Shown piece by piece: positions 41,427 to 47,500 of a stretch of 47,500 nucleotides of DNA; within the stretch, counting starts at the first letter, position 1, and each line of letters opens with the position of its first letter. Source of the stretch: Caldicellulosiruptor changbaiensis (GTDB lineage Bacteria > Bacillota > Thermoanaerobacteria > Caldicellulosiruptorales > Caldicellulosiruptoraceae); NCBI RefSeq assembly GCF_003999255.1, contig NZ_CP034791.1, positions 462,501 to 510,000 on the forward strand, read 5' to 3'. Below the pieces are notes generated by a model, which worked only from the letters and a program-made list of their open reading frames with translations, was not told the DNA's origin and did no database searches. Position numbers and translations under genes: made by a program.

Positions 41427-42848
41427 ATGTTGGGGGTTGCAATGCACACAACAATCTACACTCTTTTCAAACAGGGATACAACAAAAGTCAAATAGCAAG
41501 GTTGTTAAACGTGGATAGAAAAACTGTTAGAAAAGTAATCCAAGACATTGAACAGAAAGGAGAAGTTGAGAGAAAATCAAAAAATTCAGTATTGGATAAT
41601 TACAGGCAATTCATTGAGGCAAAAGTTAACAAAGGACTTTCAGCAAAGAAAATATATCAAGCTCTACAAGCAGAATTTGGTTTTGAAGGAAGCTACTCGA
41701 ATGTAAGAAGATATGTCCAAAAGATAAAACAAAAGATAGCAAATTCAAAGGTGTACATGGTTTTAACAACGCTACCTGCAGAAGAAGCACAAGTTGATTT
41801 TGGATATATAGGTAAGATAAAAGTTGATGGGAAATTCAAAAAAGCATGGGTATTTACAATGGTTTTAAGTTATTCAAGATATATGTATGCAGAGATAGTA
41901 TTTGACCAGACAGTTGAAACATTTATACAGTGTCATAAGAACGCATTTAAGTATTTTGGTGGAGTAGTAGAAGTTGTGAAGATAGACAATTTAAAAGCAG
42001 GTGTATTGAATGTTGATTTTTATGAAGCGCAAATACAAAAGGATTATGCAAGTTTTGCAAGCCACTATGGATTTTTACCTCATCCTTGCAGGGTATACAC
42101 ACCGACTGATAAAGGCAAGGTAGAATCGACAGTTAAGTATGTTAAGCAAAACTGTTTTTCTGGGGAAGAATTTAAGGATATTGATGAGGCGAGGGAGCAT
42201 TTAAAAAACTGGCTTGATGATGTAGCAAATGTGAGAGTACATGGCACAACCAAGAAAGTTCCCAAAGAAGTTTTCCTCTCAGAAGAGAAAGAAAAGTTAA
42301 TAGCTCTTCCTATTGAGGAATACCACATATCAAAAAGTTCAATTCATAAAGTAACTACTAACTGTCATCTCATATACAAAGGGAACTATTATTCAGTGCC
42401 ATATGAGTATGCAGGATATGAAGTAGAGGTAGTTGAGATGGGCAAATACGTAACCAACAAAGAACACTATCCCTCGTCTAAGAATATAACAACTGAGGAT
42501 ATATTGTCAAGGCAGAGGGATAAAATATCAGAAATTGGTAATTGGGCGCTGAAGTTTTTTGAGGAATTTATTAAGCAGGAAGGATTTAAAAAGTATGATT
42601 ACAGAAGCATAAGTGGGATAATAGCCTTGAAAGAAAGATATGGAGCGGAGGCAGTGGACAATGCGTGTAAAAGAGCTTTAAGTTTTAGAGGATTGAGTTA
42701 TAAGGTTGTCAAGAACATATGCGAAAAAGGGATAAGCGATTTGCCTGTATATGAAGATGAGAGTTACATTAATGAGGGTACAACAGAGCTTTACAGGGAT
42801 ATCAAGGAATATAACAAATTGCTTGAGATGGGAGAATTGCAAAGATGA
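41427..42848 (+). CDS. istA: IS21-family transposase IstA
   Basis: A 473-residue transposase. An N-terminal helix-turn-helix (YNKSQIARLLNVDRKTVRKV) is followed by an rve integrase core. Its Asp-Asp-Glu residues are in EEAQVDFGYIGK, VVKIDNLKAGVL and DKGKVESTVKYVKQN. The C-terminal Mu-type region ends in LPVYEDESYINEG. It works with the IstB ATPase to cut and join the element. AGGAG lies 15 bases before ATG 41427. An ATG at 41442 (MHTTIYTLF) after GGGGGTT is an alternative. The stop overlaps the istB start (ATGA). Confidence 0.93.
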   Translation: MLGVAMHTTIYTLFKQGYNKSQIARLLNVDRKTVRKVIQDIEQKGEVERKSKNSVLDNYRQFIEAKVNKGLSAKKIYQALQAEFGFEGSYSNVRRYVQKIKQKIANSKVYMVLTTLPAEEAQVDFGYIGKIKVDGKFKKAWVFTMVLSYSRYMYAEIVFDQTVETFIQCHKNAFKYFGGVVEVVKIDNLKAGVLNVDFYEAQIQKDYASFASHYGFLPHPCRVYTPTDKGKVESTVKYVKQNCFSGEEFKDIDEAREHLKNWLDDVANVRVHGTTKKVPKEVFLSEEKEKLIALPIEEYHISKSSIHKVTTNCHLIYKGNYYSVPYEYAGYEVEVVEMGKYVTNKEHYPSSKNITTEDILSRQRDKISEIGNWALKFFEEFIKQEGFKKYDYRSISGIIALKERYGAEAVDNACKRALSFRGLSYKVVKNICEKGISDLPVYEDESYINEGTTELYRDIKEYNKLLEMGELQR

Positions 42849-43637
42849 ATGATCTTTTGTTGGGAAAACTAAAAGATTTGAAATTATCTGGGATAATAAA
42901 GAGTTTTGATTTAAGAGTAGAGGAAGCTATTAAGAATAACTTTTCTTATCAAGAGTTTTTTGAGATATTGATAAATGATGAAGTGAGTAACAGGAGAATA
43001 AACAGTAATCAAAAGAGGATAAGCAAAGCGAGGTTTCCATGGCACAAGACATTAGAAGAATACAATTTTAGTTATCAGCCTTCAATTAATAAGAGGTTTA
43101 TATACAATTTGGCGACCTGTGAATTTGTCCGCAAGAAAGAGAATGTGTGCATCAATAGGACCGCCAGGGACAGGAAAAACACACCTTGCAATAGCAATAG
43201 GACTAAAAGCTGTAGCACTTGGATATAGAGTTTTGTTTACCACAGCAAACGAGATGTTAGAAGAGCTGTATATTTCAAGAGCTGATAATTCGTATCAACA
43301 AAAGTTAAAAAACTATGTTAATGTGGACCTGTTGATAATAGATAAGCTAAGCTTAAGGAAATTTAACCAAAGCAGTGTAGATGATTTTTATGAGATAATA
43401 TCGAAGAGGTACGAGAGAGGATCAATAATAATAACTACAAACAAGGTATTTGAAGAGTGGCCGAGGATATTTTATGACCCAGTCTTAGCAACGGCAATTT
43501 TAGATAGATTTGTACATCACTGTCATTTTGTAGTTATCAAGGGTGAAAGTTATAGGATGAAACAACGGGAAGGGGCTATAAAAGCTTTAACAGATGATTC
43601 CAAGAATGAGTCAAATCAGTTAGATAATGATAATTAA
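42845..43637 (+). pseudogene. istB: IS21 helper ATPase IstB, frameshifted
   Basis: The first frame gives the N-terminal domain (MNDLLLGKLKDLKLSGIIKS, FPWHKTLEEYNFSYQPSINK) up to RKKENVCI. The Walker A (IGPPGTGKTHLAIAIGL) and the rest are in the next frame. One extra base near 43150 (ATCAATAGG for ATCATAGG) accounts for it. The Walker B region reads LLIIDKLSL, while relatives have IDELG, so the catalytic Glu is also lost. With both faults the protein cannot be an active IstB. Total intact length would be about 263 residues. Confidence 0.85.
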
Positions 43638-43702
43638 ATTTTTTTGAAAACAGGTGGGGAAAAAATATTATCAAAAGTGGGGAAAAGGTATTGACAATAA
43701 CA

Positions 43703-43836
43703 CTGAAAAGCAGATTGATGCATTCGATAGAAAAATATTTGAGGATTTTATTGAAGAAATCATTGTGTTTTCACAAGAAGAAATAAGTTTCAAAATGAAA
43801 TGCGGGTTGAACTTAAGAGAAAGGCTGGTGAAATGA
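43703..43836 (+). pseudogene. Serine recombinase, C-terminal stub cut by IS21
   Basis: Directly after the IS end the frame reads TEKQIDAFDRKIFEDFIEEI and IVFSQEEISFKMKCGLNLRE, ending TGA at 43836. This is the usual end of large serine recombinases (compare [20 protein letters not shown] in the gene at 44254). The rest of the protein is missing, and the sequence to the left of the IS does not supply it. The stop overlaps the ATGATG start of the next gene, as in a three-gene recombinase operon. Confidence 0.72.
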
Positions 43837-44291
43837 TGAGCCATATACCTTTTGGATATAACATTCAAAACGGCAGGGCTGTCGTTAATGAAGAGGAAGC
43901 AGTTAAGATTGAGAAACTATTTGAGGCTTATCTTTCCGGGCTTTCTTTAAGCAAAGCGGCACAAAAAGCAGGTATTAAGCGCTGCCATACATCTATTGCA
44001 AGAATGCTGGCAGATAAACGGTATGTTAAGGATAAATTCTATCCGCCAATTATCAGCAAGGACACATTCGAAAAAGCACAACTGGAAAGACGCAGGCGAG
44101 CTGAGGCACTTGGCAGGATTTATGAACATAAAGGAAATGAAAAGAAATGCCTAAATTTTAGGTTTCATGCTTCAATGCCAGATAATCTATATGATGATCC
44201 ATTTCAGCCGGCAGAGTATGCTTATAGTCTTATTAAGAGCGAGGTGATTTTAGATGATAACCAGGAATGTTACGGTAATCCCTGTCCGTAA
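43833..44291 (+). CDS. Small recombinase-domain protein lacking the catalytic domain
   Basis: A 152-residue protein. It matches only the middle recombinase domain of large serine recombinases ([60 protein letters not shown] and [12 protein letters not shown]). The N-terminal resolvase domain with the nucleophile Ser is absent. Such short proteins occur between two full recombinases in some conjugative or mobilisable elements and presumably help bind the att site. ATG 43833 overlaps the preceding stop and its 3' end overlaps the next gene by 38 bases, so three products are coupled. Confidence 0.8.
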   Translation: MMSHIPFGYNIQNGRAVVNEEEAVKIEKLFEAYLSGLSLSKAAQKAGIKRCHTSIARMLADKRYVKDKFYPPIISKDTFEKAQLERRRRAEALGRIYEHKGNEKKCLNFRFHASMPDNLYDDPFQPAEYAYSLIKSEVILDDNQECYGNPCP

Positions 44292-45822
44292 GCGAATTGG
44301 GAATAGTGCAAATGCAGAGGAATTACCTAAGCTTCGGGTAGCAGCTTACTGTCGTGTTTCTACGGACAGCGAGGAGCAGGCAACCAGTTATGAAGCACAG
44401 ATTGAGCACTACACAAACTACATCAAAAGCAATTCAGAATGGGAGTTAGCCGGTATATTTGCAGATGAAGGTATTACCGGAACTAACACGAAAAAGCGTG
44501 AAGAATTTAACCGGATGATAGAAGAATGTATGCAGGGCAAAATCGATATGATAATTACGAAATCTATCAGCCGGTTTGCAAGAAATACGCTGGACTGCCT
44601 AAAGTACATAAGGCAGCTTAAAGAAAAAAATATTCCAGTTTACTTTGAAAAGGAAAATATAAACACATTGGATTCCAAAGGGGAAATCCTGCTGACCATT
44701 ATGGCTTCTTTGGCGCAGCAAGAAAGCCAATCGTTAAGCCAGAATGTAAAACTGGGTATTCAGTACCGATATCAGCAAGGAAAAATCCACATTAATCACA
44801 ACCGGTTTCTTGGCTATACAAAGGATAAGGATGGCAATTTAGTTATCGTACCTGAAGAAGCAGAGATCGTTAAACGCATTTACAGAGAATACCTTGAAGG
44901 TTCTAGTATGCTACAGATAGCTAGGGGTTTGGAGGCTGACGGAATTCTGACAGGTGCAGGTAATCACAGATGGCATACCAGCACCATCAATAAGATTTTG
45001 AGGAATGAAAAATATATCGGTGATGCGCTGTTGCAGAAAACCTATACAGTAGATTTTTTATCGAAGAAAAGGGTGGCCAATAACGGCATAGTTCCTCAAT
45101 ACTATGTAGAAAACAGCCATGAGCCCATAATCCCGCGTGAAATTTATATGCAGGTTCAGGAAGAGCTTGTCCGCAGAAGATGTGTGCATATAAGTAAGAA
45201 CGGAAAGAAGAGAAACTACAGCAATAATCATCCCTTATCCCAAATGGTGTTCTGCGGCAATTGTCATGAGATATTCCGCAGGGTTCATTGGAATAACCGA
45301 GGGAAAAAATCCATCGTTTGGAGATGCGTCAGCAGATTGGAAAACACCGGTTTGTTTTGTACCGCTTCCACTATACTTGAAGATACGCTTAAAGAGAAAA
45401 TTGTAGAAGCCATCAATGTAGCGGTCAGTGGAAAAAACTCTTTTCTGGCCATACTGAAGAAGAATATTGAAACCGTATTAAGCGTGGATTTGGATGAGAC
45501 TACAGCAGATATTGATAAAAGGCTGGAAGAACTCCAAACCGAGTTGATCCAAAAAGCAAATTTAAAGGAAGAATACAATAATATTGTAAATGAGATTTAT
45601 AGGTTGCGAGATTTAAGGCAAGAAACACTATCAAGAAACGCTCTCCGTCAAGATAAGCGGGATCGGATAGCTGAAATGACTGACTTTCTTAACACGCAAA
45701 CCGGTGATATAACGGAGTTTGATGATAAACTGGTTAGAAAACTTGTTGAAAAAGCAATTGTATATGATGACAGGCTAGTGGTAGAGTTTAAGTCAGGGTT
45801 AGAAATAGAAGTAAACCTATAA
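44254..45822 (+). CDS. Large serine site-specific recombinase
   Basis: A 522-residue recombinase. The N-terminal resolvase domain has [20 protein letters not shown] with the catalytic Ser, then [40 protein letters not shown] and [20 protein letters not shown]. The recombinase domain follows ([40 protein letters not shown]), then a zinc ribbon ([14 protein letters not shown] and [14 protein letters not shown]) and a coiled-coil C-terminus. It appears complete and could still be active. It is the last gene of the coupled recombinase module. Codon use is more GC-rich than that of the IS21 genes. Confidence 0.93.
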   Translation: MITRNVTVIPVRKRIGNSANAEELPKLRVAAYCRVSTDSEEQATSYEAQIEHYTNYIKSNSEWELAGIFADEGITGTNTKKREEFNRMIEECMQGKIDMIITKSISRFARNTLDCLKYIRQLKEKNIPVYFEKENINTLDSKGEILLTIMASLAQQESQSLSQNVKLGIQYRYQQGKIHINHNRFLGYTKDKDGNLVIVPEEAEIVKRIYREYLEGSSMLQIARGLEADGILTGAGNHRWHTSTINKILRNEKYIGDALLQKTYTVDFLSKKRVANNGIVPQYYVENSHEPIIPREIYMQVQEELVRRRCVHISKNGKKRNYSNNHPLSQMVFCGNCHEIFRRVHWNNRGKKSIVWRCVSRLENTGLFCTASTILEDTLKEKIVEAINVAVSGKNSFLAILKKNIETVLSVDLDETTADIDKRLEELQTELIQKANLKEEYNNIVNEIYRLRDLRQETLSRNALRQDKRDRIAEMTDFLNTQTGDITEFDDKLVRKLVEKAIVYDDRLVVEFKSGLEIEVNL

Positions 45823-46136
45823 GCTCGTATTAAGATAGCCGCCAGTAGGGGAAGAGTACTTATACTATTATAAATAACTACAGGAGACATAATTGGATTA
45901 CCGATTGCGGGAGCAGAAGCAAAATGCGCTGGTTAAAAATGCAGAGCGTGAAGGAAGAAGCAGCGAATAGCCGAAATGACAGACGTGAACTCGTTTCAGC
46001 AAGCTGAAACATCGGGGAATCAGATGGAGAGTCTACTCCACCTGATTAAAACCCACCTACGCTGCGCTTAGAGGTGGCGGTCTTGACCGTAAAGCTAAAA
46101 GATAAACACACTTGAACAATTACTCATATGTTTTTA
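45823..46136. other. Structured non-coding stretch right of the recombinases
   Basis: No proven gene. A 25-codon frame at 45893-45970 (TTG start after AGGAGA, DYRLREQKQNALVKNAEREG) may be a remnant or a tiny peptide. Four hairpins follow at 45993-46089. A CACTTGAA inverted copy of the cadC operator half lies near 46109. Confidence 0.5.
45993..46089. repeat. Cluster of four hairpins
   Basis: GTTTCAG/CTGAAAC with loop CAAG (45993-46010). AATCAGATGGAG/CTCCACCTGATT with loop AGTCTA and one G-T pair (46018-46047). CCACCT/AGGTGG with a further inner ACGCTGCGCTTAG (46053-46077). CGGTC/GACCG with loop TT (46078-46089). No T run follows, so it is not a simple terminator. It may be a transposon end of the single-strand type, an attachment-site arm or a structured RNA. 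Confidence 0.7.
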
Positions 46137-46165
46137 TTGACAAACGGAGAATTGAGGTTTATAAT
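46137..46165 (+). promoter_or_regulatory. Promoter of cadC-cadA
   Basis: TTGACA (46137-46142), 17-base spacer, TATAAT (46160-46165), a near-perfect housekeeping promoter, as expected for a gene pair normally held off by a repressor. Confidence 0.85.
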
Positions 46166-46179
46166 ATATATGAAAACTT

Positions 46180-46199
46180 ATTCAAGTGTTCAATTGAAT
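46180..46199. promoter_or_regulatory. CadC/ArsR-type operator
   Basis: ATTCAA (46180-46185), 8 bases, TTGAAT (46194-46199). An inverted repeat of this shape just after the start site is typical for CadC/SmtB regulators, whose sites contain ATTCAA and TTGAAT arms. Binding of the product of the next gene is inferred. Confidence 0.65.
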
Positions 46200-46219
46200 G
46201 ATAAAGAGGTGATATAAAT

Positions 46220-46594
46220 ATGGCAAAAAAAATTCAACCAATTGAAAGATGCGACTGTGATGTAATACATGAGGAAATTGTAAATAAAGTGCGAGAAAAA
46301 ATGCCTCAAGAAGAAACTCTATATGATCTAGCAGAACTATTTAAAGTTTTTGGAGATTCAACAAGAATTAAGATACTCTGGGCATTAGGTGAATCAGAGA
46401 TGTGCGTTTGCGATATTGCATTCTTATTAAATATGACCCAATCAGCAATTTCACATCAGCTAAGAGTCTTAAAGCAGGCTGGACTAGTAAAGAGCAGAAG
46501 AGAAGGAAAGATTGTATTCTACTCTCTTGAAGATGAACATGTAAAGCAAATATTTGACCAGGGATTAATTCATATTTCAGAAGAAAGTAAGTAA
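46220..46594 (+). CDS. cadC: CadC-type metal-sensing repressor (ArsR/SmtB family)
   Basis: A 124-residue winged-helix repressor. It has an N-terminal Cys pair (RCDCDV), the dimer and HTH region (YDLAELFKVFGDSTRIKILW, SEMCVCDIAFLLNMTQSAIS, HQLRVLKQAGLVKSRREGKI) and a C-terminal YSLEDEHVKQIFDQGL. The Cys residues near the N-terminus and in the MCVCD helix form the cadmium/lead/zinc sensor of CadC. Histidines in the last helix could be a second zinc site. It precedes a cation-ATPase gene by 13 bases and has a promoter and operator upstream, so metal-induced derepression of both is expected. Confidence 0.93.
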   Translation: MAKKIQPIERCDCDVIHEEIVNKVREKMPQEETLYDLAELFKVFGDSTRIKILWALGESEMCVCDIAFLLNMTQSAISHQLRVLKQAGLVKSRREGKIVFYSLEDEHVKQIFDQGLIHISEESK

Positions 46595-46607
46595 AGGAGG
46601 GTCAGTA

Positions 46608-47500
46608 ATGTTAAAGAAGGAAGTAATTTTAGAAGGTTTAGATTGCGCAAATTGTGCAGCTAAAATTGAAGAAGAGGTTAATAAATTAAATGGAGTCAAA
46701 GCCTATATGAACTTCATGAACAAGACATTGACTTTAGAAATTGAATCAGAGCAAGAGTATAAGAATATATTACAGCAAGTTAAAACCATAGTGCACAAGC
46801 ACGAACCGGATGTGGTAGTGAAAGAAAAATCCGTTAACAAGAGCAATAAAAAGGTGAACAAAAGCATAGTAATACTTGAAGGACTTGGCTGCGCGAATTG
46901 TGCAGCTAAAATAGAAAAAGAAATAAGCGGTCTAGAAGGAGTTGAATTTGCTGCAGTAGATTTTGTTTCGAAGAAACTAACACTGGAAATAAGTCCGAAA
47001 GTCAACCGCTCTGAGTTAAATGAGAAGATTGAAGGCATAGTAAAGAAAATAGAGCCAGATGTAAAGGTCATTTTTGAGGAGAATACATCTAAGGCCAACG
47101 TAAAAGAAAATAATGAAGAGGAAGAAGAAGGTGTCAACAAAAAAGAAATCATAAGACTTGTGGTCGGTGGAGCAATATTTGCCGTGGGAATCATCTTTAA
47201 TTTCCAAAATTGGCTTGAGCTTACCTTGTTTATTATTAGTTATATCATAGTTGGTGGAGAGGTTGTCTTAAGAGCAATAAAAGGTATTGCCCGCGGTCAG
47301 GTATTCAGTGAGCATTTTTTGATGAGTATTGCTACCATTGGTGCTTTCTTCATTGGAGAGTATCCAGAAGGTGTAGCAGTTATGCTGTTCTATCTGGTAG
47401 GTGAATTGTTTCAGGATATAGCTGTAGGTCACTCCAGAAAATCAATAAGTGCTTTGATGGATATTCGTCCTGACTATGCAAATCTTAAAGTTGGCGATGA
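46608..47500 (+). CDS. cadA: Cadmium/zinc/lead-transporting P-type ATPase, 5' part
   Basis: The visible 297 codons start at ATG 46608, with AAAGGAGGG 6 bases upstream, and run off the window. Two heavy-metal-associated domains with CANC come first (LEGLDCANCAAKIEEEV and LEGLGCANCAAKIEKEI). An acidic linker follows (ENNEEEEEGVNKKE), then the first membrane helices (LVVGGAIFAVGIIF, TLFIISYIIVGGEVVLRAIK, HFLMSIATIGAFFIGEYPEG) and VGELFQDIAVGHSRKSISAL. These are typical of ZntA/CadA pumps. The CPC motif and ATPase domains lie outside. The cadC neighbour supports Cd/Zn/Pb over copper. Confidence 0.93.
   Translation, partial: MLKKEVILEGLDCANCAAKIEEEVNKLNGVKAYMNFMNKTLTLEIESEQEYKNILQQVKTIVHKHEPDVVVKEKSVNKSNKKVNKSIVILEGLGCANCAAKIEKEISGLEGVEFAAVDFVSKKLTLEISPKVNRSELNEKIEGIVKKIEPDVKVIFEENTSKANVKENNEEEEEGVNKKEIIRLVVGGAIFAVGIIFNFQNWLELTLFIISYIIVGGEVVLRAIKGIARGQVFSEHFLMSIATIGAFFIGEYPEGVAVMLFYLVGELFQDIAVGHSRKSISALMDIRPDYANLKVGD

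Larger units (their letters stand above)
41300..43702 (+). mobile_element. IS21-family insertion sequence
   Basis: About 2.4 kb with istA and istB. The left end begins TGTTAATGAT and the right end, read inward, TGTTATTGTC. On each side the block CCCCACCTG ends exactly 52 bases from the edge (41351 and 43651). A further GTGGGG lies in the right end only. TG...CA edges and internal repeats are typical of IS21. Flanks (ATTCCATC left, CTGAAAAG right) do not match, so no target duplication is seen. The right flank is recombinase coding sequence and the left flank is not. istB is frameshifted, so this copy looks inactive. Confidence 0.85.

Overview
The window looks like chromosome of a thermophilic, low-GC, Gram-positive anaerobe, most likely a Caldicellulosiruptor-type Firmicute. 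The evidence is AT-rich DNA, strong AGGAGG ribosome sites, sporulation and germination genes (cwlD and ytaF types), rubrerythrin and hemerythrin, and a kojibiose/trehalose phosphorylase cluster. The genus is an inference from gene content; nothing was searched.

Layout. 1-1000: the 3' end of a 23S rRNA gene and a 5S rRNA gene. 1205-11235: an alpha-glucoside locus. Beta-phosphoglucomutase, kojibiose phosphorylase, a sugar-binding protein, two ABC permeases and a LacI regulator lie on +, and trehalose phosphorylase lies on -. Both phosphorylases release beta-glucose-1-phosphate, which the mutase turns into glucose-6-phosphate. Near-palindromic TCGAAA-N4-TTTCGA sites near the promoters suggest one local LacI regulon. 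No transporter ATPase is present. 11235-14190: a scar zone with a broken IS256-type transposase, a truncated M23 peptidase and two unknown exported or membrane proteins, bounded by two copies of the trehalose phosphorylase promoter and 5' end. 14314-17488: rubrerythrin, an aldo/keto reductase and a GT1 glycosyltransferase, then about 1 kb without genes.

18543-28083 is a long + strand run: zapA, a phosphatase-superfamily metalloenzyme, a U32 peptidase/RlhA-type protein, an AI-2E family permease, a RACo-like 2Fe-2S/ASKHA protein, a TVP38 membrane protein, cwlD and pepV. 28156-32377 holds ytaF, an ECF sigma factor with its membrane anti-sigma, and an rsbV-rsbW-sigB-like partner-switching module whose RsbW has lost its ATP-binding glycine boxes. 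A tRNA-Leu(CAA), a bacteriohemerythrin, a large ferritin-like protein and a rumA-type rRNA methyltransferase follow.

From the 3' end of the rumA-type gene (35997) to at least 45822 the DNA changes character (locally higher GC, broken genes, an IS21 element, tandem serine recombinases). I read it as a decayed integrated element. It carries its own sigma/anti-sigma pair, two exported-protein genes broken by homopolymer frameshifts, a lipoprotein, a 2.4 kb IS21-family element inserted at a recombinase gene, and the remains of a three-gene serine recombinase module. A cluster of four DNA/RNA hairpins follows, then a cadC regulator and the start of a cadA-type metal ATPase that runs off the window. 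Two matching ECF-type promoters in the island, one of which has lost its gene, point to a small private regulon.
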